DNA of 64,000 nt from the NCBI GenBank assembly GCA_003612525.1, contig RAZD01000016.1:24193-88192 (forward strand). Direction: 5' to 3'. The stretch comes from a bacterium C-53 (GTDB taxonomy: Bacteria; Bacillota; Clostridia; Lachnospirales; Lachnospiraceae). Numbering within the stretch: position 1 is the stretch's first letter; every line of letters starts with the position of its first letter. Shown piece by piece: positions 9,753 to 18,400 of this stretch. Below the pieces are notes generated by a model, which worked only from the letters and a program-made list of their open reading frames with translations, was not told where the DNA came from and did no database searches. The translations under genes and the position numbers were made by a program.

Positions 9753-10772
9753 TTGAATCACGATTTGCAAATCAATCAAAATGCGGAACAGACCTATCAT
9801 TCTATCCGCAATTCGATTGTTTCCGCGCAACACCGTTTAAGCGCGGCGGTAAATTCCACAATGGTAATCACCTACTGGGAAATAGGAGAACAAATCTATA
9901 AAGCGTGTGGAGAAAATGACCGGGCCGAGTATGGAAAAAAACTTCTGGATTATTTATCTGAACAGCTGACTGTTGAGTTTGGAAAGGGTTTTACCGTCCG
10001 TAATCTTCGGGCAATGCGCCAGTTTTATTGCTTGTTTCCGATTCGGCACACACTGTGTGCCGAATTGAGCTGGTCCCATTATCGGCTTTTAATGCGTGTC
10101 CAGGATGAACAGGCAAGGACTTTTTATGCAGAAGAATGTGCAAAATCTGCGTGGAGTGTCCGGCAACTGGAACGGCAGATCAACACCATGTACTACCAAC
10201 GCATTTTAGCGAGTCAGGATAAATCACTTGTAGCAAAAGAAATCCAGTCTACCGAGCCAAAACCGGAATATGAAAAAATTATCAAGGACCCCTATGTGAT
10301 GGAGTTTTTGCAGATTCAGCCGGACACCCATGTGTATGAGGGCGAATTGGAGCAAGCCCTGATCGACCACCTTCAGCACTTTCTTTTAGAGCTTGGACGC
10401 GGTTTTTCATTTGTGGCGCGCCAAAAGCGGTTTACACTGGATGGACAGGACTTTTTCATCGACCTGATTTTTTATAACTATATTCTGAAATGCTTTGTCC
10501 TCATAGATTTGAAAATGGGCAAGCTGACCCATCAGGATTTAGGACAAATGCAAATGTATGTGAATTATTATACCCGTGAAATGATGAATGAGGGGGATTC
10601 ACAGCCGATTGGTATTGTTCTTTGTGCGGACAAAGGAGATTCCATTGTAAAATACACGCTGCCGGAAGATAATCATCAAATATTTGCGTCTAAGTATTTT
10701 ACTTATTTGCCATCAGAAGAAGAATTGAAACGGGAGCTGAACCTGGACAGCTTTTATAAGCTGGAAGAATAA
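9753..10772 (+). CDS. YhcG/DUF1016-family PDDEXK nuclease
   Basis: A 339-residue protein with the DUF1016 N-terminal domain (about 10-150; WEIGEQIYKAC, LSWSHYRLLMRV) and a C-terminal PDDEXK nuclease domain (about 165-330). The core reads GFSFVARQKRF, DFFIDLIFYN and then FVLIDLKMGKLTHQDLGQM, which supplies the D...(D/E)xK residues. The TTG at 9753 is preferred because it follows AAGGAGGG and lies downstream of a good -10 box; the frame is open upstream, but a start there would precede transcription. Members are proposed to act in DNA repair or defence, often carried by mobile elements. It is probably ICE cargo. Confidence 0.85.
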   Translation: MNHDLQINQNAEQTYHSIRNSIVSAQHRLSAAVNSTMVITYWEIGEQIYKACGENDRAEYGKKLLDYLSEQLTVEFGKGFTVRNLRAMRQFYCLFPIRHTLCAELSWSHYRLLMRVQDEQARTFYAEECAKSAWSVRQLERQINTMYYQRILASQDKSLVAKEIQSTEPKPEYEKIIKDPYVMEFLQIQPDTHVYEGELEQALIDHLQHFLLELGRGFSFVARQKRFTLDGQDFFIDLIFYNYILKCFVLIDLKMGKLTHQDLGQMQMYVNYYTREMMNEGDSQPIGIVLCADKGDSIVKYTLPEDNHQIFASKYFTYLPSEEELKRELNLDSFYKLEE

Positions 10773-10773
10773 T

Positions 10774-10983
10774 ATGGGAGCCAGTAATAAAGTCTGCCCC
10801 GGCTGCGGCAGAAAAATGAAACAGCAGTTTATCGGCTTGCAGCATTGTAAATGCAGCATGAGCTGGAAAAAGGACATCGGATTTTTTGAGCGCACCAGCG
10901 ATATGGTTTTTGCGTTAGAACGCCGGACCATTGGAAAAAAGGTCAAACAAATTCCGGTAATTCGATATAAAAATGGTGAATAA
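10774..10983 (+). CDS. Small zinc-ribbon-like protein
   Basis: A 69-residue protein that I do not recognise. It starts one base after the nuclease stop, so it is co-transcribed with it. The N-terminus has CPGCGRKM and later CKC, a possible zinc ribbon (residues about 8-27), and the rest is basic. A role as a nuclease partner or regulator is possible but unproven. Confidence 0.5.
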   Translation: MGASNKVCPGCGRKMKQQFIGLQHCKCSMSWKKDIGFFERTSDMVFALERRTIGKKVKQIPVIRYKNGE

Positions 10984-10994
10984 AAAGAAACAAG

Positions 10995-11018
10995 CGGTCT
11001 GCGTATGCAGGCCGTTTT
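10995..11018 (+). terminator. Short hairpin and T-run before the relaxase gene
   Basis: CGGTCTGC and GCAGGCCG form an 8-bp stem with one G-T pair and a GTAT loop, followed by TTTT. It could end the nuclease transcript or attenuate relaxase expression. It lies about 20 bp before the relaxase start. Confidence 0.5.
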
Positions 11019-11040
11019 GTTATGAAGGGAGGATTCCATC

Positions 11041-12459
11041 ATGGCAACCACACGCATCATGCCGCTGCACATCGGCAAGGGTCGCACCGAAAGTCAGGCT
11101 GTCAGCGATATTATCGACTATGTATCTAACCCGCAAAAGACAGACAACGGCAGGCTCGTCACCGGCTTTGCGTGTGACAGCCGGGTAGCCGACGCCGAGT
11201 TTCTCCTGGCGAAACGGGAGTACATTTCTGCTACCGGACGGGTACGCGGCGCGGACGATGTGCTGGCCTACCATGTCCGGCAGTCCTTTGTCCCCGGCGA
11301 GATTACCCCGGAAGAAGCCAACCGGCTGGGCGTGGAGTTTGCCAAACGGTTCACCAAGGGCAACCACGCCTTTGTGGTCTGCACCCATATCGACAAATCC
11401 CATATCCATAATCACATCATCTGGAACGCGGTCAATGTGAACTGTGACCGGAAATTCCGAAACTTTTGGGGCAGCACCCGCGCGGTCCGGCGGCTGAATG
11501 ATACCATCTGTGTTGAGAACGGCTATTCCATTGTAGAGAACCCAAAACCGCATGGAAAAAGCTATAACAAGTGGCTGGGGGACCGGGCAAAGCCCTCCCA
11601 CCGGGAGCAGCTCCGTATGATGATTGACCAGGCATTGGAACAGAAACCGGCAGACTTTGACGGCCTGTTAAAGCTGCTTGCGGAAATGGGCTGTGAAGTG
11701 TCGCGCCGGGGACAGGCAATCCGGCTCAAAGCCCCCGGCTGGAAGAATGTTGCCCGCATGGATGGAAAGCTGGGAAAAGGATACAGTGAAGATGAAATAC
11801 GGGCGGTACTGGCTGGGAAAAAAGAGCATACCCCAAGGAAGAAAGCGGCTGTTCAATCAGAGCCGCCCAAGGTCAATCTTCTGGTGGATATTCAGGCAAA
11901 ATTGCAGGCCGGAAAAGGCGCTGGCTACGCGCGCTGGGCAAAGGTATTCAATCTGAAACAGATGGCGCAGACAATGAACTATCTCACCGAGCATGGCCTG
12001 CTGGAATACGCAGTCTTGGAAGAAAAAGCGGCTGCTGCTACCACCCGCCACAATGAGCTGTCGGCACAGATCAAGGCGGCGGAAACCCGCATGGCAGAGA
12101 TAGCCGTACTGCGGACCCACATCATCAATTATGTGAAAACCCGCGAGGTCTATGCGGCCTACCGCAAGGCGGGATATTCCAAGAAATTTTTAGCGGAACA
12201 TGAAGCGGATATTTTGCTCCACAAGGCGGCAAAGCAGGCATTTGACGATTTGGGTATCAAGAAGCTGCCCACCGTCAAGAGCTTGCAGGCCGAGTACGCA
12301 ACATTGTTGGAAGAAAAGAAAAAAGACTATGCCGAGTACCGGCGATCCCGCGAGGAAATGCGGGAACTGCTGGCCGCAAAAGCCAACGTGGACCGGCTGA
12401 TGGGATACGGGGAGGAACGCCAGAATGACCGGGAAAAGGAACAGGGGCAGGACCGCTGA
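11041..12459 (+). CDS. MOBP-type conjugative relaxase
   Basis: Nicks oriT and pilots the transferred strand of the ICE. The 472-residue protein has an N-terminal relaxase domain with a candidate catalytic Tyr27 (DIIDYVSNP) and the three-His metal motif HIDKSHIHNH at about 115-124. The middle (about 190-245) resembles the accessory DNA-binding region of Tn1549-type relaxases. The C-terminal third (about 325-470) is a charged helical coiled coil. The start is fixed by GAAGGGAGG ten bases upstream. MobC is encoded 3.2 kb upstream. The region after its stop is rich in inverted repeats and may be oriT. Confidence 0.92.
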   Translation: MATTRIMPLHIGKGRTESQAVSDIIDYVSNPQKTDNGRLVTGFACDSRVADAEFLLAKREYISATGRVRGADDVLAYHVRQSFVPGEITPEEANRLGVEFAKRFTKGNHAFVVCTHIDKSHIHNHIIWNAVNVNCDRKFRNFWGSTRAVRRLNDTICVENGYSIVENPKPHGKSYNKWLGDRAKPSHREQLRMMIDQALEQKPADFDGLLKLLAEMGCEVSRRGQAIRLKAPGWKNVARMDGKLGKGYSEDEIRAVLAGKKEHTPRKKAAVQSEPPKVNLLVDIQAKLQAGKGAGYARWAKVFNLKQMAQTMNYLTEHGLLEYAVLEEKAAAATTRHNELSAQIKAAETRMAEIAVLRTHIINYVKTREVYAAYRKAGYSKKFLAEHEADILLHKAAKQAFDDLGIKKLPTVKSLQAEYATLLEEKKKDYAEYRRSREEMRELLAAKANVDRLMGYGEERQNDREKEQGQDR

Positions 12460-12673
12460 CGCGCCCGTTTTTTCGTATTTTCTCACCGCCGCAGGCAGGT
12501 GAAAAGCGTTCCGCAGGAACGCGCAGCCACAGAATGAAATTCTGTGTTCAAAAGGGGCTTGGGGAATCCCCAACAAGCAGCGCCAGGAGCCGGATGGCTA
12601 TCCTGGGGCATTGCTTGCCACGTTGTCCCGCACTCTGGGACAACCCACGCACTTCGGAGGCTTGGGGTATCTG
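12460..12673. other. Inverted-repeat-rich intergenic region, candidate oriT
   Basis: Between the relaxase and the convergent kinase gene there are three perfect inverted repeats: GCGTTCC/GGAACGC (12506-12522), CACAGAAT/ATTCTGTG (12528-12546) and GTTGTCCC/GGGACAAC (12622-12644). A GGGG...CCCC element lies between the second and third. Relaxases often act on such sites next to their own gene. The region also sits between two convergent genes, so some hairpins may be terminators. No coding frame was supported. Confidence 0.5.
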
Positions 12674-13999
12674 TCAAGGCTTGTTTTGAGCAGATAACAT
12701 GACCGAAACATAAAACATCCCGTCTTTCCATTCAAAGCGGGTATCGCCGCTGTAACGCTCCACAGTCACCCGTACCGATTCCGTCCCAACGCCAAAGCCA
12801 TCGTGACTGGAGGAAAGGAACCGCCCGTCATCGGACTTTGGCGGCTGGTCGCTGGTATTGTCCAGCGTCAGATAAAGGGCCTGCTTTCCCTGCTGGCGGA
12901 TATGCAGGCGAATGATGCGGGGCGCTTTGGAACCGGCGCAGGCATCAATGGCGTTTTCCAGCAGGTTCCCCAAAAGGGCGCAGAACTCCGGCTGTGGGAT
13001 GATGGTTTCTTCCTCCATCTGGACAGAAACCTCCATATCGGTCTGCTGCCTCACCGCCTGCTCCCCATAGTAATGCAGTACGGCATCCACCGCATAATTT
13101 TTGCAGAACCGGCGGACTGCATCCGGCGGCAGGCTTTCCCCATAGGCTTTCACATACTCCGCAACCCTGTCTATATCACCGCTCTCCACACAGCCCTGCA
13201 ATGCCTTGAAATGCTGGCGCAGATCATGGCGGGCGCGCCGGGTGTCCTCAATGCTCTTTTGCAGGATGCGGTACTGGGCGGCCTGCATCTGCAAAAAACG
13301 GTTCTCCTGCGTCAGACGCATATTCTTTGTCAGCCCCCTTGCCATCCAGTAAAACAGCGCGTAACAAAACAGCAGCAGCGCCAGAAGCGCCAGCATCAGA
13401 ACCGGATAAAACATCATAACCCGGTTTGTGTAAAGAGTGGAATATTCCTGGGGCCGCATGGCAATGTTCAGGCTCAGGAACACCACCGGAAGAATCCAGA
13501 ATACATACCATGTCCCCGGCATTTCAATTTCATCCAGAAGCCATCTTGCGGCATGGGTGGCCGGATACCACATAAGCCCCAGCAGCGTCCAGCAAAACAG
13601 GGCATAGGCCGCTGCCCCGCCCAGAGAAAAAACCACAGGGCCGCTTTTGGGCGAAAGCAGGGCGTCCGCCAGGACTGCCAGATTTCTCAAAGTGGAAAAC
13701 GTCCCGCAGACCGCCAGAAATACGCTGACGGTTTTCCAGTAAGACAGCGTGATTGTCCGGCAGTAAAACAGGGCAGACAGCGCCAGCGAGGGAACCAGCC
13801 AGAGGTTCGTATCCCACCGGAATCTGTAACAGGCAGCGCCGCCCGCAACAGCCCACAGCAACAGAGCGGGGATTCCCCACAAAGCGATCCGTCTGCCCTT
13901 TCCATTCAGGTGTCCTTTCATGGGCAGATAACACAAAACAGCGCCGGGGATTATAACCGAAAGCTCCAGCATAGGGCGGAGAACTGTATCATTTCCCAT
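12674..13999 (-). CDS. GHKL-domain membrane sensor histidine kinase
   Basis: Sensor kinase of an AgrC/NatK-like two-component pair (441 residues). The N-terminal half has about six hydrophobic membrane segments (to about residue 225). A coiled-coil linker (LTQENRFLQMQAAQYRILQK) leads to the phospho-acceptor motif RARHDLRQHF (His about 257). The ATPase domain shows the N box LLGNLLENAIDA and the G box GFGVGTESV. It begins 2 bases after the response-regulator stop, so the two are translated as one operon. The signal is unknown. The likely target is the neighbouring adhesin promoter. Confidence 0.9.
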   Translation of the reverse strand: MGNDTVLRPMLELSVIIPGAVLCYLPMKGHLNGKGRRIALWGIPALLLWAVAGGAACYRFRWDTNLWLVPSLALSALFYCRTITLSYWKTVSVFLAVCGTFSTLRNLAVLADALLSPKSGPVVFSLGGAAAYALFCWTLLGLMWYPATHAARWLLDEIEMPGTWYVFWILPVVFLSLNIAMRPQEYSTLYTNRVMMFYPVLMLALLALLLFCYALFYWMARGLTKNMRLTQENRFLQMQAAQYRILQKSIEDTRRARHDLRQHFKALQGCVESGDIDRVAEYVKAYGESLPPDAVRRFCKNYAVDAVLHYYGEQAVRQQTDMEVSVQMEEETIIPQPEFCALLGNLLENAIDACAGSKAPRIIRLHIRQQGKQALYLTLDNTSDQPPKSDDGRFLSSSHDGFGVGTESVRVTVERYSGDTRFEWKDGMFYVSVMLSAQNKP

Positions 14000-14001
14000 C
14001 T

Positions 14002-14736
14002 CTAATGCCCTCCTCTCATCCGGGCATAAGTAAAAGCGAGAAACTGTTCCCGCACCTCCCGGTATTTTAACCGGCTGATTGGAACCGCTGTCCCGTTTTT
14101 CAAAAGAAAACGGTCAGCCAGCAGCTCCTCCACCTGCTCGAAATTGACCAGGACGCCCCGCGTACAGTCACAGAAATAGGGATAGTCCAGCAGCAAAGCC
14201 GCAAAATCCGCCTGCCGCATGGGGACGGTTATCTTTTCCCCGCTGGTGATATGGACTTCCACACAGCGTCCGCAGTATTCCGTATGGGTAATCTGGTGAA
14301 GCAGGAGCGGCTGCTGTCCTGCCGCGCCCGGAACCATCACACACTGGTTCTGTTCCAGAAGCTTTGCCCCGCACCGGGTCAGGGCCTGTGCCAGCTTTTC
14401 ATAGGAATAGGGCTTGACCAGGTAAAATGCCGCCGCCACATCATAGCTGTCCACAGCAAATTCCTTGGTGGTTGTCGTAAAGATTAGCTGGCAGGCATCG
14501 TCCTGCTCCCGGATTTTTTTCGCCGCTTCCATGCCGGTCATGCCAGACATATAAATATCCAGAAAAATCACATCAAAGGTATCCGGGGCAAAGCCTGCAA
14601 GCAGGGCTTCGCCGCTTTCAAAAACTGCCGGGGCCGGAACCAGGACAATCCCCTGCTCCCGCGCCCAGCGGCAGATAAATTCCCGCAGTTTCCCAGCGTC
14701 TGCGGAAAGGTCGTCTGCAATGGCAATTCGCATCAT
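14002..14736 (-). CDS. LytTR-family response regulator
   Basis: Response regulator of 244 residues. The receiver domain (1-120) carries the acidic pair D8-D9, phospho-acceptor D60 (VIFLDIYMSG) and the conserved K-P pair near residue 108 (YLVKPYSYEKL). The C-terminal LytTR DNA-binding domain (about 135-240) includes GEKITVPMRQADF and PISRLKYREV. It is the first gene of the pair with the GHKL kinase and is transcribed away from the pseudo-receiver/adhesin genes. LytTR proteins bind paired direct repeats, and such a pair lies in the shared upstream region at 14806-14839. Confidence 0.92.
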   Translation of the reverse strand: MMRIAIADDLSADAGKLREFICRWAREQGIVLVPAPAVFESGEALLAGFAPDTFDVIFLDIYMSGMTGMEAAKKIREQDDACQLIFTTTTKEFAVDSYDVAAAFYLVKPYSYEKLAQALTRCGAKLLEQNQCVMVPGAAGQQPLLLHQITHTEYCGRCVEVHITSGEKITVPMRQADFAALLLDYPYFCDCTRGVLVNFEQVEELLADRFLLKNGTAVPISRLKYREVREQFLAFTYARMRGGH

Positions 14737-14776
14737 TTTCGCCTCCTAACACAAAAGACTTCGTTTGTCAAGACCC

Positions 14777-14782
14777 ATTATA
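14777..14782 (-). promoter_or_regulatory. -10 box of the two-component operon
   Basis: On the minus strand TATAAT is read at 14782-14777, about 41 bases before the regulator ATG, with a GGAGG ribosome site just ahead of the start. No clear -35 consensus is visible, as expected for an activated promoter. Confidence 0.5.
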
Positions 14783-14805
14783 CCATATTTTCAGCGTCCT
14801 GACCT

Positions 14806-14839
14806 ACATCTCATGCAGATTTTTGACATCTCATGCAGA
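14806..14839 (+). promoter_or_regulatory. Paired direct repeats, probable LytTR-regulator binding site
   Basis: Two identical 14-bp copies (ACATCTCATGCAGA) start at 14806 and 14826, 20 bp apart, about two helical turns. The second copy ends 5 bp before a TTGACA -35 box. This geometry fits LytTR activators such as AgrA, which bind paired direct repeats just upstream of -35. The site lies between the regulator operon and the adhesin operon. Confidence 0.7.
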
Positions 14840-14844
14840 GCCTA

Positions 14845-14872
14845 TTGACAAGAACGGGAAAAACGCTATGCT
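14845..14872 (+). promoter_or_regulatory. Promoter for the pseudo-receiver and adhesin genes
   Basis: TTGACA (14845-14850), a 16-bp spacer and TATGCT (14867-14872). The weak -10 box suits a promoter needing an activator. Predicted transcription start is near 14880, exactly where a hairpin with a T-run begins. Confidence 0.65.
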
Positions 14873-14879
14873 AAATATA

Positions 14880-14910
14880 TAACCGATTCCTTAAAAGGGT
14901 CGGTTTTTTT
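14880..14910 (+). terminator. Leader hairpin with T-run (attenuator candidate)
   Basis: AACCGA and TCGGTT form the outer stem around TTCCTTAAAAGG, followed by seven T residues. Because it begins at the predicted transcription start, it could cap the leader as a 5' stem-loop or act as an attenuator. Confidence 0.55.
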
Positions 14911-14956
14911 GATGCCATTTTTTCATTTTTATATACTGCGGGAAGGAGGAGCCGGA

Positions 14957-15355
14957 TTGAGGATTGCACTTTATAATGAAAACCCCGGAGAACTGAAAGC
15001 ACTGTCAGGGCAGCTTGACCGGTGCGCCAGGGAATACCTGCGTTTTGCGGAGATCGTCCCCTATGCCAGACAGGAGGATTTTTGCAGCATGGTGCGGGAC
15101 GGGCCAGATTTTGACCTGTTTGTGGTGGCGCAGGACGGCACGTTCAGCCTGGAGGTGGTGGAACTGCTGCGGGAGGAACGGCCAAAGGCGCGGATTTTCT
15201 GGTTTTCTGACCTGGACTTCGCCCTGCGCGCCTACCGCTACAACGCGGACTGGTTTGGGCGAAAGCCGGTTGCCCTGCCCGCCATGCAGAAAGCCTTTGG
15301 GCAGCTTCTGCGCCGCAGAGGGCAGCTTATGACGCAAAACACAAATGCTTTGTGA
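14957..15355 (+). CDS. Pseudo-receiver (CheY-like) protein lacking the phospho-acceptor Asp
   Basis: A 132-residue single-domain protein with a receiver-like layout. Aligning DLFVVAQ here with DVIFLDI of the neighbouring LytTR regulator puts Ala58 at the phospho-acceptor position. Other receiver marks remain: the Ser84 switch position (FWFSD), ALRAYRYNADWF and K103-P104. The TTG start at 14957 follows GGAAGGAGGA; an upstream TTG lies in the hairpin and lacks a ribosome site. It lies directly behind the LytTR-type promoter and just before the giant adhesin gene. It may be an unphosphorylated regulator of the system, which is inference. Confidence 0.7.
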   Translation: MRIALYNENPGELKALSGQLDRCAREYLRFAEIVPYARQEDFCSMVRDGPDFDLFVVAQDGTFSLEVVELLREERPKARIFWFSDLDFALRAYRYNADWFGRKPVALPAMQKAFGQLLRRRGQLMTQNTNAL

Positions 15356-15459
15356 GCCGCCCGTCCCAAAACCAAAAAGCGCCTGCCCAGGGCGCGGGGT
15401 TCATCCAAACACAGGGAATTGGGAACCATACATTTTTCAAAATATCAGGAGGGCATTTT

Positions 15460-18400
15460 ATGAGAAACAAGTTAAGGAGGCCGCTGGCGTTCCTGCTGTC
15501 TGCGGTGATGATTGTCACCATGTCAGGAACTCCGGTTCATGCGGTGGCAGACAGAGGACAGCCGGAAACCGGGCTGTGCGAACACCACGCCGCGCATACG
15601 GACGATTGCGGCTATACGGAAGAAACGCCGGGAACGCCATGCGGCCACGAACACACAGAAGATTGCTATATTGAAGTGACCGAGTGCGTCCACGAGCATA
15701 CGCCGGAATGTTACCCAGAGGAAACAGAGGACAGCGTATCGGACAACGAGGCTACCCCGGCAAACGCAGAGGAACGGGAGCCGGAAAACTGCCCCCATAT
15801 CTGCGATGGGGAAAGCGGCTGTATTACGGAAAAATTAGACTGCCGGCATGAGCATGACAGCGAGTGCGGCTACACCGAAAGTACACCGGGAACACCATGC
15901 ACCTATGTGTGTGAAATCTGCAATCCGCAGGACAGCGGCGAAGCCGACGAGGAACCGGAAACAGGAATCATCAAACAAGAGCAATGCTCTTGTTTGACCC
16001 TCTGTACAGAGGGTCAGATCAATCCTGACTGCCCGGTCTGCGGCGCAGAGGATGCCGGCCTGTCGGACTGCAAAGGGAAAGCTGAAAAAGAAGATACAAA
16101 ACAGCCGGAAGATACCGGCATCTGCAAGCATCATCAGGAACATGACGATGCCTGCGGCTACCAGCCGGAATCGGAGGACAGTGAAGGAAGTCCGTGTACT
16201 TATGAGTGCCGTATCTGCCCCATTGAGGACCTGATCGCCGCCCTGCCGGATAAAGTGACGGAGGATAATGCGGACGAGGTGCGGGCGCAGCTTGACGAAA
16301 TCCTCGCTTTGTTTTCAATGCTGACCGAGGACGAACAGGAGCAGATCGACCTTTCCCGCTGCTACGAGCTGCAAGGGGCGCTGGACGGGGCCAACGACCC
16401 TGCCCCAATAACGGAATCTGTCGAGTATCAAGAGGCGTCCTGGGACGGCAGCCAAGTGACCTATGAGAGCAAGACCGAAACCTGTACCCTCGTTGAAAAC
16501 AGCGCCGAGGCGGTCACTTGGTCTGAAAGCTGGTACGCAGTCAGCGGCACCGTCACCATTTCCGAACCCATCACCGTCACCGGGGCGGTGAACCTGATCC
16601 TGGGGGACGGCTGCACCCTGAACGCGGAAAAGGGTATTGTGGTGACCACCGACAACAGTTTGACCATCTACGCCCAGTCGGGCGGCACAGGGACGCTGAA
16701 CGCCACAGGTGTGTTTTTCCGTAATGGAGCCACTTATGAGAGTAACGCCAGCGCGGGCATCGGCGGCTCTGGAACTGCCCCTGACAGCGGCGCGATCACC
16801 ATTCACGGCGGCGTGATCAACGCAACCGGCGGTGGTCAGTCCGGCTACTGTAGCGGTGCGGGTATCGGCGGCGGCACCCTCAGCTCTGGAAATGGCGGCA
16901 GCAGCGGTGCGGTCATTATTTTGGGCGGCACGGTCACCGCCAACAGCGGCGAAGGGTTCGTCGCTGGCGCAGGGATAGGCGGCGGTGGTAGCCAACAAGG
17001 TACCGGTGGGACTGGCGACAACATCACCATCTATGGCGGCAGCGTCACAGCGGCGTCCACTGGCATACAATCTGGCGGCGCGGGCATCGGCGGCGGTGGC
17101 GGTTTTACGGGCGGAGGTGCCGGCAGCAATATCCAAATTTATGGCGGCACGATAAAAGCCACTGGCAGCTCCTTTGGTGCAGGGATTGGCGGCGGTGGCA
17201 GCACTTCCAGTCCGAACTCCAGCTATAAATCCGGCGATGGCGCCGTCACCATCAGCGGCGGCACAGTGACCGCCGTTGGAGGCGACTATGCCGCAGGCAT
17301 TGGCGGCGGCGGTGGGTACTATTACAGCACCCAGTACACCAGTGGCGGATGTACCGGCGGCACCGGCAGCGTCACCATTTCCGGCGGCATTGTGGACGCT
17401 TCCAGTCCCACAGAGGTCGCTTGGGAAGGTTATGAGGGCGCTCCCATCGGCAACGGCGGGAACGCAGGCGATACGGCGGCGACCGTCAGCAAAACCAACG
17501 CCATCGTGTTTGAGAACGGCGCAGGCACTGTCTGCGGCGATGTGACCCTTGACGGGAGCTATACTGTCCCTGGGGGCTATACGCTGAACATCCCCGTTGG
17601 GGCCAGCCTGTCCGGTAGCGGCACATTAAGCGGCGGCAATGCGTTCACCACCGAAAATCTGACGGCTGATATGATCTCTGTCCCCACTAACCTCTATTAT
17701 AACGGGGAGGACAGGACGGCGGATATTACAACCGAGCTGTCCGGCGAGCTGACCACAGGCGTTACGATTTGCGGCCAGACCTTTACGGTCAGCGGCTGGA
17801 CGGTGGAGGTCAGCAGGACAGACGATTTGCACTATACTGCTACTTATACGAATACTGACAACTCCACCACTTTCCAGAAAACCATCACGCTCCAGCAGTC
17901 CGGCACGACGCTTGACGGCGCGGTAAAAACCTACAACGGCGACACGCAGACTACTACTTTCACCGCCAGCGACACCATCACCGTCAAGGCCACGCCCACC
18001 GCAACCGGGGAGGCTCCGGCCAACTCCGCTATGTTTGCGGCCAGCTTCACCGGGCCGGGCGCGGGACAAATGGCGGTGTTTGTGGGTGATACGCAGGTGT
18101 CCGCTCCCGCAGACAAAGGTGCGGACGGCGCCTACACCATGACCGTCAGCGCCGCCGATGTGCTGGTTGCGGCAGGAGGCCCAGGTACGGGAATCACCCT
18201 GACGGCGAAATTCGTGGGGAATAACAATATGGCGGACGCGGCAGGGACGGTAAATGTCAATATTTCCGCCGTTGCGAAGGTGGAGAAGTACGGCTCTACC
18301 ACCTATGTGGGCAATTTGGACGATGCGTTCAAAACGGAAAACGATGGCGCGACCATTACGCTGCTGAAGGATGTGACGCGAACACCAGTACTCGACATCC

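Noticed and set aside
12803..14005. Long open frame of about 400 codons on the plus strand opposite the kinase gene
   Set aside because: It is antisense to a protein with clear GHKL kinase motifs, has no domain and reads as His/Gln/Arg-rich noise from GC-rich codons.
16740..17480. Gly-rich repeats considered as a CRISPR-like or tandem DNA array
   Set aside because: The repeats are protein-level (GAGIGGGG) with varied DNA; no regular repeat-spacer pattern exists here or elsewhere in the window.
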